NCBI GenBank assembly: GCA_002327445.1
Contig: DCWA01000015.1
Location: forward strand, 1 to 38,723
Length of the DNA stretch: 38,723 bases
Source: Desulfobacteraceae bacterium UBA2174
Lineage (GTDB): Bacteria; Desulfobacterota; Desulfobacteria; Desulfobacterales; UBA2174
Reading direction: 5' to 3'
Within the stretch, counting starts at the first letter, position 1, and every line of letters starts with the position of its first letter. The notes beneath the pieces were generated by a model that saw nothing but the letters and a program-made list of their open reading frames with translations, was not told the origin of the DNA and made no database searches. Of this stretch, positions 22,829 through 31,493 are shown piece by piece. The position numbers and the translations under genes were made by a program.

Positions 22829-24499
22829 TCATAAGTCGAACATCGTCTTCTTGCGCCACAGCGTCACCCGCGAGATGCCCAGGTCCCGGGCCGCTGCGGT
22901 CTGGTTGCCGTCGTGGCGGTCCAGGGCGTCGGCGATGCGCTGGCGCTCCCGCTCTTTTTTCCCTCCCCTGGCCGGCGGGGCCGGCGCGGCGACGGTTTCG
23001 GGGTAGAGGACCTGCACGGGAAAACATTCCGGTGAGATCTCGGGTCCGCGGCTCATGGCCAGGGCATGCTCGATGGCGTTTTCCAGCTCGCGGATGTTGC
23101 CGGGCCAGTGGTAGCGGCGCAGCATCTGCTGGGCGGTGAGGTTGAGCTTTGGCGGATCATCCCCTTGGCGGTGCTTGCGGATGAAGTGGTCCGCCAGGCG
23201 GAAGATGTCCTGGGGCCGTTCGCGCAGAGGCGGGATCACCAGGGGGATCACCGCCAGCCGGTAGAAGAGATCCAACCGGAAGTCGCCCCGCTGGGCCATG
23301 GCCGGCAGGTTGCGGTTGGTGGCACAGATCACGCGCACGTCCACCGGGTAGGCGCGGTCCGCGCCCACCGGGCGGACCTCCCGTTCCTGCAAGGCCCGCA
23401 GCAGTTTCACCTGCATCGCCTTGTCCAGCTCGCCGATCTCGTCGAGAAACAAGGTCCCCTGGTGGGCTTCGCGAAACAGCCCGGCGCGGTCGCCGATGGC
23501 CCCGGTGAAGGCCCCCCGGACGTGCCCGAACATTTCGGACTCGAGCAGGGCCTCGGGCAGAGCGCCGCAGTTGACCGAGACGAAGGGTTTCTCCCGCCGG
23601 TGGCTCTGGGCGTGGATCTCCCGGGCCGCCAACTCCTTGCCCACCCCGGTCTCTCCCATGATCAGCACGCTGGAATCCACCTCGGCGCAGCGCAGAATGG
23701 TCTCGAAGACCGTCTGCATCTTCCTGCCGCTGCCGATCATCTCCGTTTCCAGCTTGTGGCGCCGCATCTGCCGTCGGTAGTGGAACAGCTCCCGTTCGCG
23801 TTCGGCCAGACGGATGTTGTCGGTGATGTCGGTGAGGGTTTCGGCATGGGCGAACAGGCGCCCCTCGTGGTCGTAGATGGGGCGGATTTCGCCCACGAAC
23901 TGCCGCTGCTGGCCGTTGACGGTCAACTCGATCTTGGCCGGACCATCGGCGCCCAGAGGCAGCAGGGGGATCTTGCGGCCGGACGGCAGCCCGGCGCTTT
24001 CCGGGGTGCCGAACATGAAGCGTCCCTGGTCGTCGAAGATCGTGACGCAATCGCGGATGCCGAAGAGGATGCTCTGGAGCATCATCTTCTCCTTCTCCAG
24101 GTCGTCGCGAATCTTCTTCTGGCCGCTGATGTCCGCCAGGAGCGCGTTGGTGGTGACCGGCCGGCCTTCGGCGTCGGTGTTCACCGAGAGGTGAAACAGG
24201 ACCGGGATCTTTTGCATGTTTCGGCCGTAGACGTACAGCTCGAACTGGATCGACTCCTGGCGCCCGGAAGCCAGGTCGGCGATGATTTCCTGCACCTTGC
24301 GGCGCTCGTCGGCGCTGATCAAGGTGCGCATGTCCCGGCCGATGAGCCGGCTGCGTTCGGCGCCGGTGAGATCCAGAAAGGTCTGGTTGACGTCCAGCAG
24401 AACGAAACTCATGTCCACCAGCCAGTAGCTGATCTTCAGGTAATCGAGGATCCGTTTCAGCTCCCGATTGTCCGACGCCGTCACGGCTGGGGTCTCCAT
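22829..24499 (-). CDS. PAS-containing sigma-54 enhancer-binding protein
   Basis: A 556-residue regulator. Residues about 15-130 are a PAS domain and about 140-230 a second, weaker PAS-like domain, so it senses a small molecule or redox state directly rather than by phosphorylation. The AAA+ domain has Walker A GETGVGKE (282-289), the sigma-54-contacting GAFTGA loop (329-334) and Walker B GTLFLDE (348-354). A Fis-type helix-turn-helix ends the protein (GNQTAAARDLGISRVTLWRKK). It is divergent from the carboxylase operon, which has a -24/-12 promoter with upstream dyads, so it is the obvious activator of that operon. Confidence 0.93.
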   Translation of the reverse strand: METPAVTASDNRELKRILDYLKISYWLVDMSFVLLDVNQTFLDLTGAERSRLIGRDMRTLISADERRKVQEIIADLASGRQESIQFELYVYGRNMQKIPVLFHLSVNTDAEGRPVTTNALLADISGQKKIRDDLEKEKMMLQSILFGIRDCVTIFDDQGRFMFGTPESAGLPSGRKIPLLPLGADGPAKIELTVNGQQRQFVGEIRPIYDHEGRLFAHAETLTDITDNIRLAERERELFHYRRQMRRHKLETEMIGSGRKMQTVFETILRCAEVDSSVLIMGETGVGKELAAREIHAQSHRREKPFVSVNCGALPEALLESEMFGHVRGAFTGAIGDRAGLFREAHQGTLFLDEIGELDKAMQVKLLRALQEREVRPVGADRAYPVDVRVICATNRNLPAMAQRGDFRLDLFYRLAVIPLVIPPLRERPQDIFRLADHFIRKHRQGDDPPKLNLTAQQMLRRYHWPGNIRELENAIEHALAMSRGPEISPECFPVQVLYPETVAAPAPPARGGKKERERQRIADALDRHDGNQTAAARDLGISRVTLWRKKTMFDL

Positions 24500-24534
24500 G
24501 TCTCATCTCCGGGATCGCGTTTCCGGCCGGAAGA

Positions 24535-24640
24535 TCATGTTTCAACAGTGATGCAATACTATTAACTCTATTTGAAACATGATGAAAGATCAACGACATG
24601 CAGTCAATAAAGAAAATTCAATAATATTGTGGCGTTTCAA
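24535..24640 (+). promoter_or_regulatory. Putative enhancer sites for the sigma-54 activator
   Basis: TCATGTTTCAA (24535-24545) and TTGAAACATGA (24572-24582) are perfect inverted copies with centres 37 bp apart. A third GTTTCAA half-site lies at 24634-24640. The dyad is about 85-130 bp upstream of the -12 box, the usual distance for enhancer-binding proteins. The AT-rich segment between them and the promoter would favour bending. Confidence 0.55.
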
Positions 24641-24651
24641 TTTTTTTTCGA

Positions 24652-24668
24652 CTGGCATCGTCCTTGAA
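24652..24668 (+). promoter_or_regulatory. Sigma-54 (-24/-12) promoter of the carboxylase operon
   Basis: CTGGCATCGTCCTTGAA matches TGGCAC-N5-TTGCA with GG and the -12 element correctly spaced; the -12 dinucleotide is GA rather than GC. It lies 97 bp before ATG 24765 and next to a sigma-54 activator gene. Confidence 0.65.
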
Positions 24669-24764
24669 AGAAGGTCGGCCACGGACCACATACCGTAATG
24701 TTGCCATCCTCGCCGGCGAACGTGCCGCGTTCCGGCAGAGCCAACAGGAGGGAGACCCGGAAGC

Positions 24765-26381
24765 ATGAGCGTCATCGAAACCACCGTCGACACCCGGTCG
24801 GAAACCTATCGAAAAAACTTCGAGACCATGAGCGCCCTCGTGGGAGATCTCAACAAGGAGCTTAAGATCGCCCGGGACGTGCGCTCGGAAAAAGCCCTCA
24901 AGCGCCTCGCCGAAGTCGGCAAGCTGTCCACCCCCAGGAAGCTCGATCTGCTCCTCGACCCCAACACGCCTTTTCTGGAAATCGGCCCCCTGGCAGCCCG
25001 GGGCATGTACGACGGCAAGGTGCACAAGGCCGGCGTCGTGATCGGCGTCGGGGTGGTGGCGGGGAGAGAAGTGCTCGTCTTTGCCAACGATCCCACCATC
25101 AAGGGCGGCTCCTCCTACCCCATGACGGTGAAAAAATCCCTCCGCAGCCAGATCATCGCCATGGAGAACCGCCTGCCGTCGGTGAACCTGCTCGATTCGG
25201 CCGGGGCGTATCTGCCCTTGCAGTCGGAGATTTTCCCGGACGCCGACGACGGCGGGCGCATCTTTTACAACCAGGCCGTGATGAGCAAGATGGGCCTGCC
25301 GCAGATCACCGCCGTCATGGGCCTGTGCACCGCCGGCGGCGCCTACATCCCGGCCATGAGCGACGAGGTGGTCCACGTGCGGGCACACGGGGCGATCTTT
25401 CTGGGCGGTCCGCCCCTGGTCAAGGCCGCCACGGGCGAGGAGGTCACCGCCGACGAGCTCGGCGGCGCGGAACTGCACTGCAGCGAGTCGGGGGTCTCGG
25501 ACTACTACGCCGAGGACGATGCCCACGCCATCGCCATCGTACGGCAGCTGGTGGCCAACCTGCCGCCCAACGAAAAGGCCAAGCTCGGCTGCCGGCCGCC
25601 GCGCCCGCCCCTCTACGACCCCAAGGAGATCTACGGGATCGTGCCGCGGGACATCGCCGAGCCCTACGACATCCGGGAAGTGATCGCGCGCATCGTCGAC
25701 GGCAGCGAGTTCATGGAGTTCAAGGAGATGTACGGCCCGACCCTGGTGTGCGGCATCGCCCACATCCACGGGTACCCGGTGGGGATCCTGGGCAACAACG
25801 GGATCCTGTTTTCCGAAAGCGCCCTCAAGGGAACGCAGTTCATCCAACTTTGCGACCGCCGCGGCATCCCCCTGGTGTTTCTGCAGAACATCACCGGCTT
25901 CATCATCGGCCGCGACTACGAGCGCGGCGGCATCACCAAGAACGGCCACAAGATGGTCAACGCGGTGTCCACGGCCACGGTGCCCAAGTTCACCGTGATG
26001 GTGGGGGCCTCCTTCGGGGCGGGCAACTACGCCATGTGCGGCCGGGGCTACTCGCCGCGGTTCCTCTGGACCTGGCCCAACCACCAGATCGGGGTGATGG
26101 GCGGCGCCCAGGCGGCCGACGTGCTGGTGACGCTGCAAAACGACCAGCGGGCCCGGGCCGGCCAGCCGCCCCTGACGCCGGAGGAAGTGGCCTTCATCCG
26201 GGAGCCGGTGATCGCCGCGGCCATCAAGGAGGGCGACGCCTACTACAGCACGAGCAACCTCTGGGACGACGGGATCATCGACCCGGCCAAGACGCGGGAT
26301 GTGCTGGGGCTGAGCATCTCGGCGGCCCTCAACGCGCCGCTGCGCAATGATGTTTGGGGATACGGCATCTTCCGGATGTGA
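24765..26381 (+). CDS. Acyl-CoA carboxylase, carboxyltransferase (beta) subunit, MccB/AtuC-like
   Basis: A 538-residue carboxyltransferase that moves CO2 from biotin to an acyl-CoA. The two crotonase-like halves are clear: acyl-CoA site GGAYIPAMSDE with FLGGPPLVKAATGEE in the N-terminal half, and biotin-site NITGFIIGRDYERGGITK with FGAGNYAMCGR in the C-terminal half. Sequence style and length match 3-methylcrotonyl-CoA and geranyl-CoA carboxylases rather than propionyl- or acetyl-CoA enzymes. It is the first gene after the sigma-54 promoter; GGAGGGAG precedes the start. The biotin carboxylase and carrier are separate genes downstream. Confidence 0.92.
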   Translation: MSVIETTVDTRSETYRKNFETMSALVGDLNKELKIARDVRSEKALKRLAEVGKLSTPRKLDLLLDPNTPFLEIGPLAARGMYDGKVHKAGVVIGVGVVAGREVLVFANDPTIKGGSSYPMTVKKSLRSQIIAMENRLPSVNLLDSAGAYLPLQSEIFPDADDGGRIFYNQAVMSKMGLPQITAVMGLCTAGGAYIPAMSDEVVHVRAHGAIFLGGPPLVKAATGEEVTADELGGAELHCSESGVSDYYAEDDAHAIAIVRQLVANLPPNEKAKLGCRPPRPPLYDPKEIYGIVPRDIAEPYDIREVIARIVDGSEFMEFKEMYGPTLVCGIAHIHGYPVGILGNNGILFSESALKGTQFIQLCDRRGIPLVFLQNITGFIIGRDYERGGITKNGHKMVNAVSTATVPKFTVMVGASFGAGNYAMCGRGYSPRFLWTWPNHQIGVMGGAQAADVLVTLQNDQRARAGQPPLTPEEVAFIREPVIAAAIKEGDAYYSTSNLWDDGIIDPAKTRDVLGLSISAALNAPLRNDVWGYGIFRM

Positions 26382-26392
26382 CGGGAAAATTC

Positions 26393-26484
26393 ACCGCAGA
26401 CAGGCGCAGACGGGCGCGGACGTCGAGAAATGGGCGGCCGGAAGTGTGTGAAAAAAGATGGGTTGCCGTCCGCGGTTCATTGTC
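26393..26484 (+). repeat. Inverted CGCAGAC-type intergenic repeat
   Basis: ACCGCAGAC at 26393 and GTCCGCGGT at 26468 form near-perfect arms in the gap between carboxyltransferase and biotin carboxylase genes, with more GCAGAC/GCGGAC copies between. TCCGCGGTTCATTGTC at 26469 recurs, with a two-base insertion, at 29552. It is probably a mobile or expandable non-coding repeat. Confidence 0.5.
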
Positions 26485-26506
26485 ACCCGGATACGGAGAC
26501 ATGATG

Positions 26507-27997
26507 ATGTTCAAAAAGATTCTCGTTGCCAATCGCGGGGAGATCGCCCTGCGCATCATGCGCACCTGCCGCGAGATGGGGATTGCCACCGTGGCGGTCT
26601 ACTCGGAGGTGGACGAACGGGCCCTGCACGCCCTGGAGGCCGACGAAGCCGTTCCCATCGGCCCGGCCGAACCGGCCGCCAGCTACCTGAACATCGACCG
26701 CATCATCGCCGCCGCCCGTGACACCGGGGCCGAAGCGATCCATTCCGGCTACGGCTTCCTGGCGGAAAACGCCGTTTTCGCCGAACGCTGCCAGGCGGAG
26801 GGCATCGTGTTCATCGGTCCTCCGGCACGGGTGATCCGCGACCTGGGCGACAAGGTGGTGGCCCGCCGCATCATGCAAAAAGGGGGCGTGCCGGTGATCC
26901 CGGGCATGACCGAGGAGGCCGGGGACCCGGGCGCCTGGTCCGCCCAGGCCGAGGCCGTCGGCTATCCGCTGCTCATCAAGGCCGCGGCCGGCGGGGGCGG
27001 CAAGGGAATGCGGATCGTGGAGAAGGCCGGAGACCTGGTGCAGGCTTGCCAGGAGGCCTCGCGCGAGGCGGCGGCGGCCTTCGGCAGCGGGGCCATCTAC
27101 ATGGAAAAGTTCCTGGCCAGGTCCCGCCATGTGGAGGTCCAGATCCTCGCCGACACCCGGGGCAACGTCATTCATCTCTTCGAACGGGAATGCTCCATCC
27201 AGCGCCGGCACCAGAAGATCATCGAGGAAACCCCCTCACCGGCCCTGACCCCGGCGCTGCGCGCGGCCATGGGTGAGGCGGCCGTGACCGCGGCCCGGGC
27301 CGCCGGGTACGTCAACGCCGGAACGGTGGAGTTCATCCTCGATCCGGAAGGGCGCTTCTACTTTCTGGAGGTCAACACCCGTTTGCAGGTGGAGCATCCC
27401 ATCACCGAGATGACCACCGGCGTCGACCTGGTGCGCCACCAGATCGAGATCGCCGCCGGCCGGCCGCTGACCTTGTCCCAGGCCGATCTGGCCGCTCGCG
27501 GGCATGCCATCGAGTGCCGCATCTATGCCGAGGACCCGGAGCAAAACTTCTTCCCGTCGCCGGGAAAAATCGTCTTTTTGCAAGAGCCTTCCGGACCGGG
27601 AGTGCGCAACGACTGCGGGGTCTGCTCGGGCTTCGAGGTGCCGGTGGAATACGACCCGATCCTCTCCAAGCTTGTGGTGCACGCCGAAACCCGCGACCAG
27701 GCGATTGGCCGCATGATCCGGGCCCTGGAATCCTACGCGGTGCTCGGGGTCAAGACATCCATCGGGTTTCTCATCGACGTGCTCGCCTCCCGGCCCTTTG
27801 CCGACGGCGAGACCACCACCGACTTCATTCCCACCCATTTCGCCGACTGGAAACCCGGCGCCGACAGGGGAGACCTGGCCGCCATCGCCGCGGCAGCCGA
27901 CGCACTGGCACCCCGGGCGCGGGCCGCTTTCAACGGGGCTGCCGCCGAGGCCGCTCATTCCGGTCCCTTTCAGACCCTGGGTCACTGGAGGCTGTAG
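26507..27997 (+). CDS. Acyl-CoA carboxylase, biotin carboxylase subunit
   Basis: A 496-residue ATP-grasp enzyme that carboxylates biotin with ATP and bicarbonate. The start MFKKILVANRGEIALRIM is canonical. Three ATGs stand in a row (26501, 26504, 26507); 26507 has GGAG at the best spacing (8 nt). The ATP-binding loop AAAGGGGKGMRIV and the catalytic/metal segment EVNTRLQVEHPITE are intact. It ends after the biotin carboxylase C-terminal domain with only a short extension, so unlike MccA or AtuF it carries no biotin domain; that is supplied by the next gene, 2 bp downstream. Confidence 0.93.
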   Translation: MFKKILVANRGEIALRIMRTCREMGIATVAVYSEVDERALHALEADEAVPIGPAEPAASYLNIDRIIAAARDTGAEAIHSGYGFLAENAVFAERCQAEGIVFIGPPARVIRDLGDKVVARRIMQKGGVPVIPGMTEEAGDPGAWSAQAEAVGYPLLIKAAAGGGGKGMRIVEKAGDLVQACQEASREAAAAFGSGAIYMEKFLARSRHVEVQILADTRGNVIHLFERECSIQRRHQKIIEETPSPALTPALRAAMGEAAVTAARAAGYVNAGTVEFILDPEGRFYFLEVNTRLQVEHPITEMTTGVDLVRHQIEIAAGRPLTLSQADLAARGHAIECRIYAEDPEQNFFPSPGKIVFLQEPSGPGVRNDCGVCSGFEVPVEYDPILSKLVVHAETRDQAIGRMIRALESYAVLGVKTSIGFLIDVLASRPFADGETTTDFIPTHFADWKPGADRGDLAAIAAAADALAPRARAAFNGAAAEAAHSGPFQTLGHWRL

Positions 27998-27999
27998 GC

Positions 28000-28524
28000 A
28001 TGGAATACCAGTTCAAGAACAACGAAGAGACCCTGTCGCTGGCGGTGGAGACCGACGGCCCCGAGCGTTTTTGCGCCACCATCGGCGACCGGCGCCGGGA
28101 GGTGGTTTACCGCCGGATCTCCGACCACAAGATCCACCTGACGGTGGACGGCCGCCAGATGATGGCCTTCGTGGCCGACACCCCCGAAGGCAAGGCGGTG
28201 ATCATCCAGGGCCGCGCCTGGCTGCTGGAAGACGTCGCTGCCGCCCGGACCCGGCGCCGCGGCACGCGCCGCGACGGCCCCAAGCAGGTTTCGCCCCCCA
28301 TGCCGGCGGTGGTGACCAAGCTCCTGGTGGCCGAAGGCGACCGGGTGGAAAAAGGGCAGGGGGTGGTGGTGGTGTCGGCCATGAAGATGGACACCACCCT
28401 CGCGGCCCCCTTCGACGGCATGGTGACGCGCATCAACGTGGCCGAAGGGGACAAGGTCACCCCGCAGCAGGTGCTGGTGGACATCGCGCCGACGGAGAAC
28501 GAGGAATCCGCCCCGGCGGCCTGA
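28000..28524 (+). CDS. Biotin carboxyl carrier protein (stand-alone)
   Basis: A 174-residue protein with a C-terminal biotinyl domain (about 95-165). Lys129 in SAMKMD is the biotinylation site; Asp after the motif is less usual than Glu or Gln. The N-terminal 90 residues form a beta-rich region that resembles the BT-type linker domain joining biotin carboxylase to carboxyltransferase in single-chain alpha subunits. So the alpha subunit seen as one chain in other bacteria is split here in two. The ribosome binding site GGAG lies in the end of the preceding gene, 2 bp away, implying coupling. Confidence 0.92.
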   Translation: MEYQFKNNEETLSLAVETDGPERFCATIGDRRREVVYRRISDHKIHLTVDGRQMMAFVADTPEGKAVIIQGRAWLLEDVAAARTRRRGTRRDGPKQVSPPMPAVVTKLLVAEGDRVEKGQGVVVVSAMKMDTTLAAPFDGMVTRINVAEGDKVTPQQVLVDIAPTENEESAPAA

Positions 28525-28697
28525 AGTGGCTTGAAAAACCAACCGCAGACGCGCGCAGACAGCCGCAGGCAAAACAATAACGCCGGGCCGTCGATCGCCT
28601 GTCCACAGGACCTGCATCGTGGCCTCTTGAAGGAGTTTTCAATACTCGGTGCTCGTCTGCCACCGTCCGCGGCCAAATTCAAACGAGGAGCCCCGCC

Positions 28698-29474
28698 ATG
28701 TCCCAGCCAGACCTCACCTTTTGCGTCGAAAACCACGTGGCCACCGTTACCATCAACCGCGAAGACCGGCGCAACAGCATCAGCCCGGCGGCGGTGGCCC
28801 TGTTCCACGAAGCCCTGGACCAGGCGCTGGCCGACGAGGATGTCCGGGTGGTGTGCGTCACCGGCGCCGGGGAGAAAGCCTTCTGCTCCGGTGCCGATCT
28901 CGGTGGGGCCATGGGGGCCGATGAAAAAAGCCAGCGCCTCTTCGACAGCTACGCCCGACTCATCAGCCGCTTGGCAACCTTTCCCAAGCCCACAGTGGCA
29001 CGGGTCAACGGCCTCTGCCTGGCCGGCGGCACCGGGTTCATGCTGGCTTGCGACATCGCCGTGGCCAAGGAGACGGCCAAGTTCGGCACCCCCGAGGTCA
29101 ACGTGGGGCTTTTCCCCATGATGATCGGGGCCTTGATTTTCCGCAATGTGCCACGCAAGCGGGCCATGGAGATGATCATGCTCGGCGAGCGGCTCACCGC
29201 CGCCCAGGCCCTGGACATGGGGTTGATCACGCGGGTGGTGCCGGATGCCGGCTTCGACGCCGAGGTGGACAAGGTGCTGGCCGCACTGGCCGCGAAGAGC
29301 CCCATCGGCATGAAGATCGGCAAGCAGGCCTTCGCCGCCGCCGAGGCCATGCCCCTGGAGGAGGCGGTGCGCTTCCTGGCAGGGAAACTCGCCGAGGTGG
29401 CCGCCACCGGGGACGCCCGGGAGGGGATCACGGCCTTCCTGGAAAAGCGGCCGCCGCGGTTCACCGGGAAGTAA
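28698..29474 (+). CDS. Enoyl-CoA hydratase family, methylglutaconyl-CoA hydratase-like
   Basis: A 258-residue crotonase. The oxyanion-hole segments are EKAFCSGADL (59-68) and NGLCLAGGTGF (104-114). Of the two catalytic glutamates of mammalian crotonase, the second is kept (E133 in FGTPEVNVGL), but the first is Gly113. The same Glu-to-Gly pattern (GGxxG) is what I recall for bacterial LiuC/GnyH 3-methylglutaconyl-CoA hydratases. That fits hydration of the carboxylase product. GAGGAG precedes ATG 28698. It is separated from the carrier gene by 173 bp of repeat-like DNA. Confidence 0.87.
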   Translation: MSQPDLTFCVENHVATVTINREDRRNSISPAAVALFHEALDQALADEDVRVVCVTGAGEKAFCSGADLGGAMGADEKSQRLFDSYARLISRLATFPKPTVARVNGLCLAGGTGFMLACDIAVAKETAKFGTPEVNVGLFPMMIGALIFRNVPRKRAMEMIMLGERLTAAQALDMGLITRVVPDAGFDAEVDKVLAALAAKSPIGMKIGKQAFAAAEAMPLEEAVRFLAGKLAEVAATGDAREGITAFLEKRPPRFTGK

Positions 29475-29477
29475 TTG

Positions 29478-29573
29478 AACCGCGGACAATAAAATGCCGG
29501 GGCGTCGAATCGGCGGGCTTCATCCGGGCAAAGCTTCGCGGGAGGCGTTTTTCCGCGGTGTTCATTGTCTGCG
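29478..29573 (+). repeat. Inverted CGCGGACAAT-type intergenic repeat
   Basis: GCGGACAAT at 29482 and ATTGTCTGC at 29564 form arms (one G-U in RNA) between the hydratase and AtuA-family genes. It shares TCCGCGG..TTCATTGTC with the repeat at 26469. The section after the first arm also resembles 28569-28600 in the preceding gap. Confidence 0.45.
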
Positions 29574-29617
29574 TTTTTTCCGCGCTTAATCAAAACCAAA
29601 ACGTGCAGGAAGAACCT

Positions 29618-31402
29618 ATGCCGCATCCAACCGCAGGGGACAATCTGATCATCGCCAACTGCTCCGGCTTTTTTGGCGACCGGCTCTCGGCAGCTGCCGA
29701 GATGGTCCGTGGCGGCCCCATCCACGTGCTCACCGGCGACTACCTCGCCGAGCTGACCATGGCGATCCTTTTCCAAAAGAAGCTCAAGGCGACGGAAACC
29801 GGCTACGTACCCACCTTCCTCAAGCAGATGGAGGAGGTCATGGGCGAGTGCCTGGACAAACAGATCCGGGTGGTGAGCAACGCCGGCGGCCTCAATCCTG
29901 CCGGGATGGCCCAGGCCCTGGCCGCCCTGGCTCAAAAGCTCGGCCTGTCCCCGAAGATCGCCTACATCGAGGGCGACGACCTCATGCCGCGGCTGGCCGA
30001 CCTCCAGGCCCAGGGTGAGGCGTTCACCCACATCGACAAGGGGACCGGACTGGCCGAGGCCGGTGCCATGGCCATCAGCGCCAACGCCTATCTCGGTGGC
30101 TGGGGCATCGTGGCGGCGCTGAACCGGGGGGCGGACATCGTGGTCTGCGGCCGCGCGGCGGACGCGGCCCTGGTGGCCGGACCCGCCGCCTGGCATTTCG
30201 GCTGGAAGCCGGGCGACTGGGATCGCCTGGCCGGCGCCTATGCCGCAGGGCACATCATCGAGTGCGGCGCCCAGGCCACCGGCGGCAACTACGCGTTCAT
30301 CCACGAGGTGCCCACCTACCGCAACGTCGGTTTTCCCGTCGCCGAAATCGAGGCCGACGGCAGCTTCGTCATCACCAAGCACCCGGGCACGGGCGGACTG
30401 GTGTCCGTGGGCACGGTCACGGCCCAGCTGCTTTATGAAATCGCAGCTCCCAGCTACCTGACGCCCGATGTGACGGTGCGCTTCGACACGCTTCACCTGG
30501 CGCCGGACGGACCGGACCGGGTGCGGGTCACCGGCACCCGCGGGGAGCCGCCCCCGGAAACGGCCAAGGTCTGCATCAACACCCTGGGCGGGCACAAGAA
30601 CCAGATGACGGTCATCCTCACCGGCCTCGACATCGAAAAGAAGGCCGAAGTCGTCACCGGGACCCTGTTCGACAGTCTCGGCGGACGCGACCGGTTCCAG
30701 ACGGTGGACGTGCAGCTCGTCCGCTCGGACAAGCCCGACCCGCCCACCAACGACGAGGCCTTCGCCTATTTGCGGATCACGGTGATGGACCCGGACGCCA
30801 AGAAGGCCGGCAAGCTCTTTTCCGCCAAAGTGGTGGAGATGGCCCTGGCCAACATCCCCGGCTTCACCCTCACCGCGCCGCCGGGCGCCGGCTCGCCGGC
30901 GGTGGTGCACTGGCCCGCGCTGGTGGCCAACCGGTTCATCCAGCAGAGGGTATTTCTCGACGGCCAACCCGTGGCGGTCATCCCGGCCGGGGAAGGGCAC
31001 GCACCGGTATCGGTAACGGCCGGCCCGACCGAACTGCCGCCGGTGCCCGGCGGCCCCGTGGTGCGGGCGCCCCTGGGCAGAGCTTTTGCCGCCCGAGCCG
31101 GAGACAAGGGGGGCAACGCCAACCTCGGCGTCTGGGCCCGATCGCCGGAGGCATACGCCTTTTTGCGGGGGTTTCTCACCACGGAAAGGCTCCGGCAACT
31201 GCTGCCGGATTGCGCGCCTTTCGACATCGCGCGCTACGAGCTGCCCAACCTGCTGGCGGTGAACTTCTACATCCGGGGCTTGTTGGGCGAAGGGGTCGCC
31301 GCCTCGGTGCGCAGCGACCCCCAGGCCAAGACCCTGGGGGAATACCTGCGCGCCAAGGTCGTCGAAATGCCCCAATCGATTCTGGTGGTGCCGGATCAAT
31401 GA
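29618..31402 (+). CDS. Acyclic terpene utilization AtuA-family protein (DUF1446)
   Basis: A 594-residue cytoplasmic protein of the AtuA/DUF1446 family. The N-terminal 450 residues hold the conserved blocks NCSGFFGDRLSAAAEMV, YLAELTMAIL, VSNAGGLNPAG, GRAADAALVAGPAAWHFGW and the ECGAQATGGNY block. The C-terminal 100 residues (RAPLGRAFAARAGDKGGNANLGVW) are the second AtuA domain. No catalytic activity is established for the family; in Pseudomonas its gene sits with geranyl-CoA carboxylase genes. The start at 29618 follows AGGAAGA. Its presence next to MccB/AtuC-like and hydratase genes is the best evidence for an atu-like route. Confidence 0.9.
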   Translation: MPHPTAGDNLIIANCSGFFGDRLSAAAEMVRGGPIHVLTGDYLAELTMAILFQKKLKATETGYVPTFLKQMEEVMGECLDKQIRVVSNAGGLNPAGMAQALAALAQKLGLSPKIAYIEGDDLMPRLADLQAQGEAFTHIDKGTGLAEAGAMAISANAYLGGWGIVAALNRGADIVVCGRAADAALVAGPAAWHFGWKPGDWDRLAGAYAAGHIIECGAQATGGNYAFIHEVPTYRNVGFPVAEIEADGSFVITKHPGTGGLVSVGTVTAQLLYEIAAPSYLTPDVTVRFDTLHLAPDGPDRVRVTGTRGEPPPETAKVCINTLGGHKNQMTVILTGLDIEKKAEVVTGTLFDSLGGRDRFQTVDVQLVRSDKPDPPTNDEAFAYLRITVMDPDAKKAGKLFSAKVVEMALANIPGFTLTAPPGAGSPAVVHWPALVANRFIQQRVFLDGQPVAVIPAGEGHAPVSVTAGPTELPPVPGGPVVRAPLGRAFAARAGDKGGNANLGVWARSPEAYAFLRGFLTTERLRQLLPDCAPFDIARYELPNLLAVNFYIRGLLGEGVAASVRSDPQAKTLGEYLRAKVVEMPQSILVVPDQ

Positions 31403-31493
31403 ACCGCGGCCGGACGCCGCTCTAAAAGTCCGTGCCGGTCCGTGGCCGTCGGTGTTTGTCCGTGTTTCGCCAGAGGAAAAGAATGGAGAAAAA

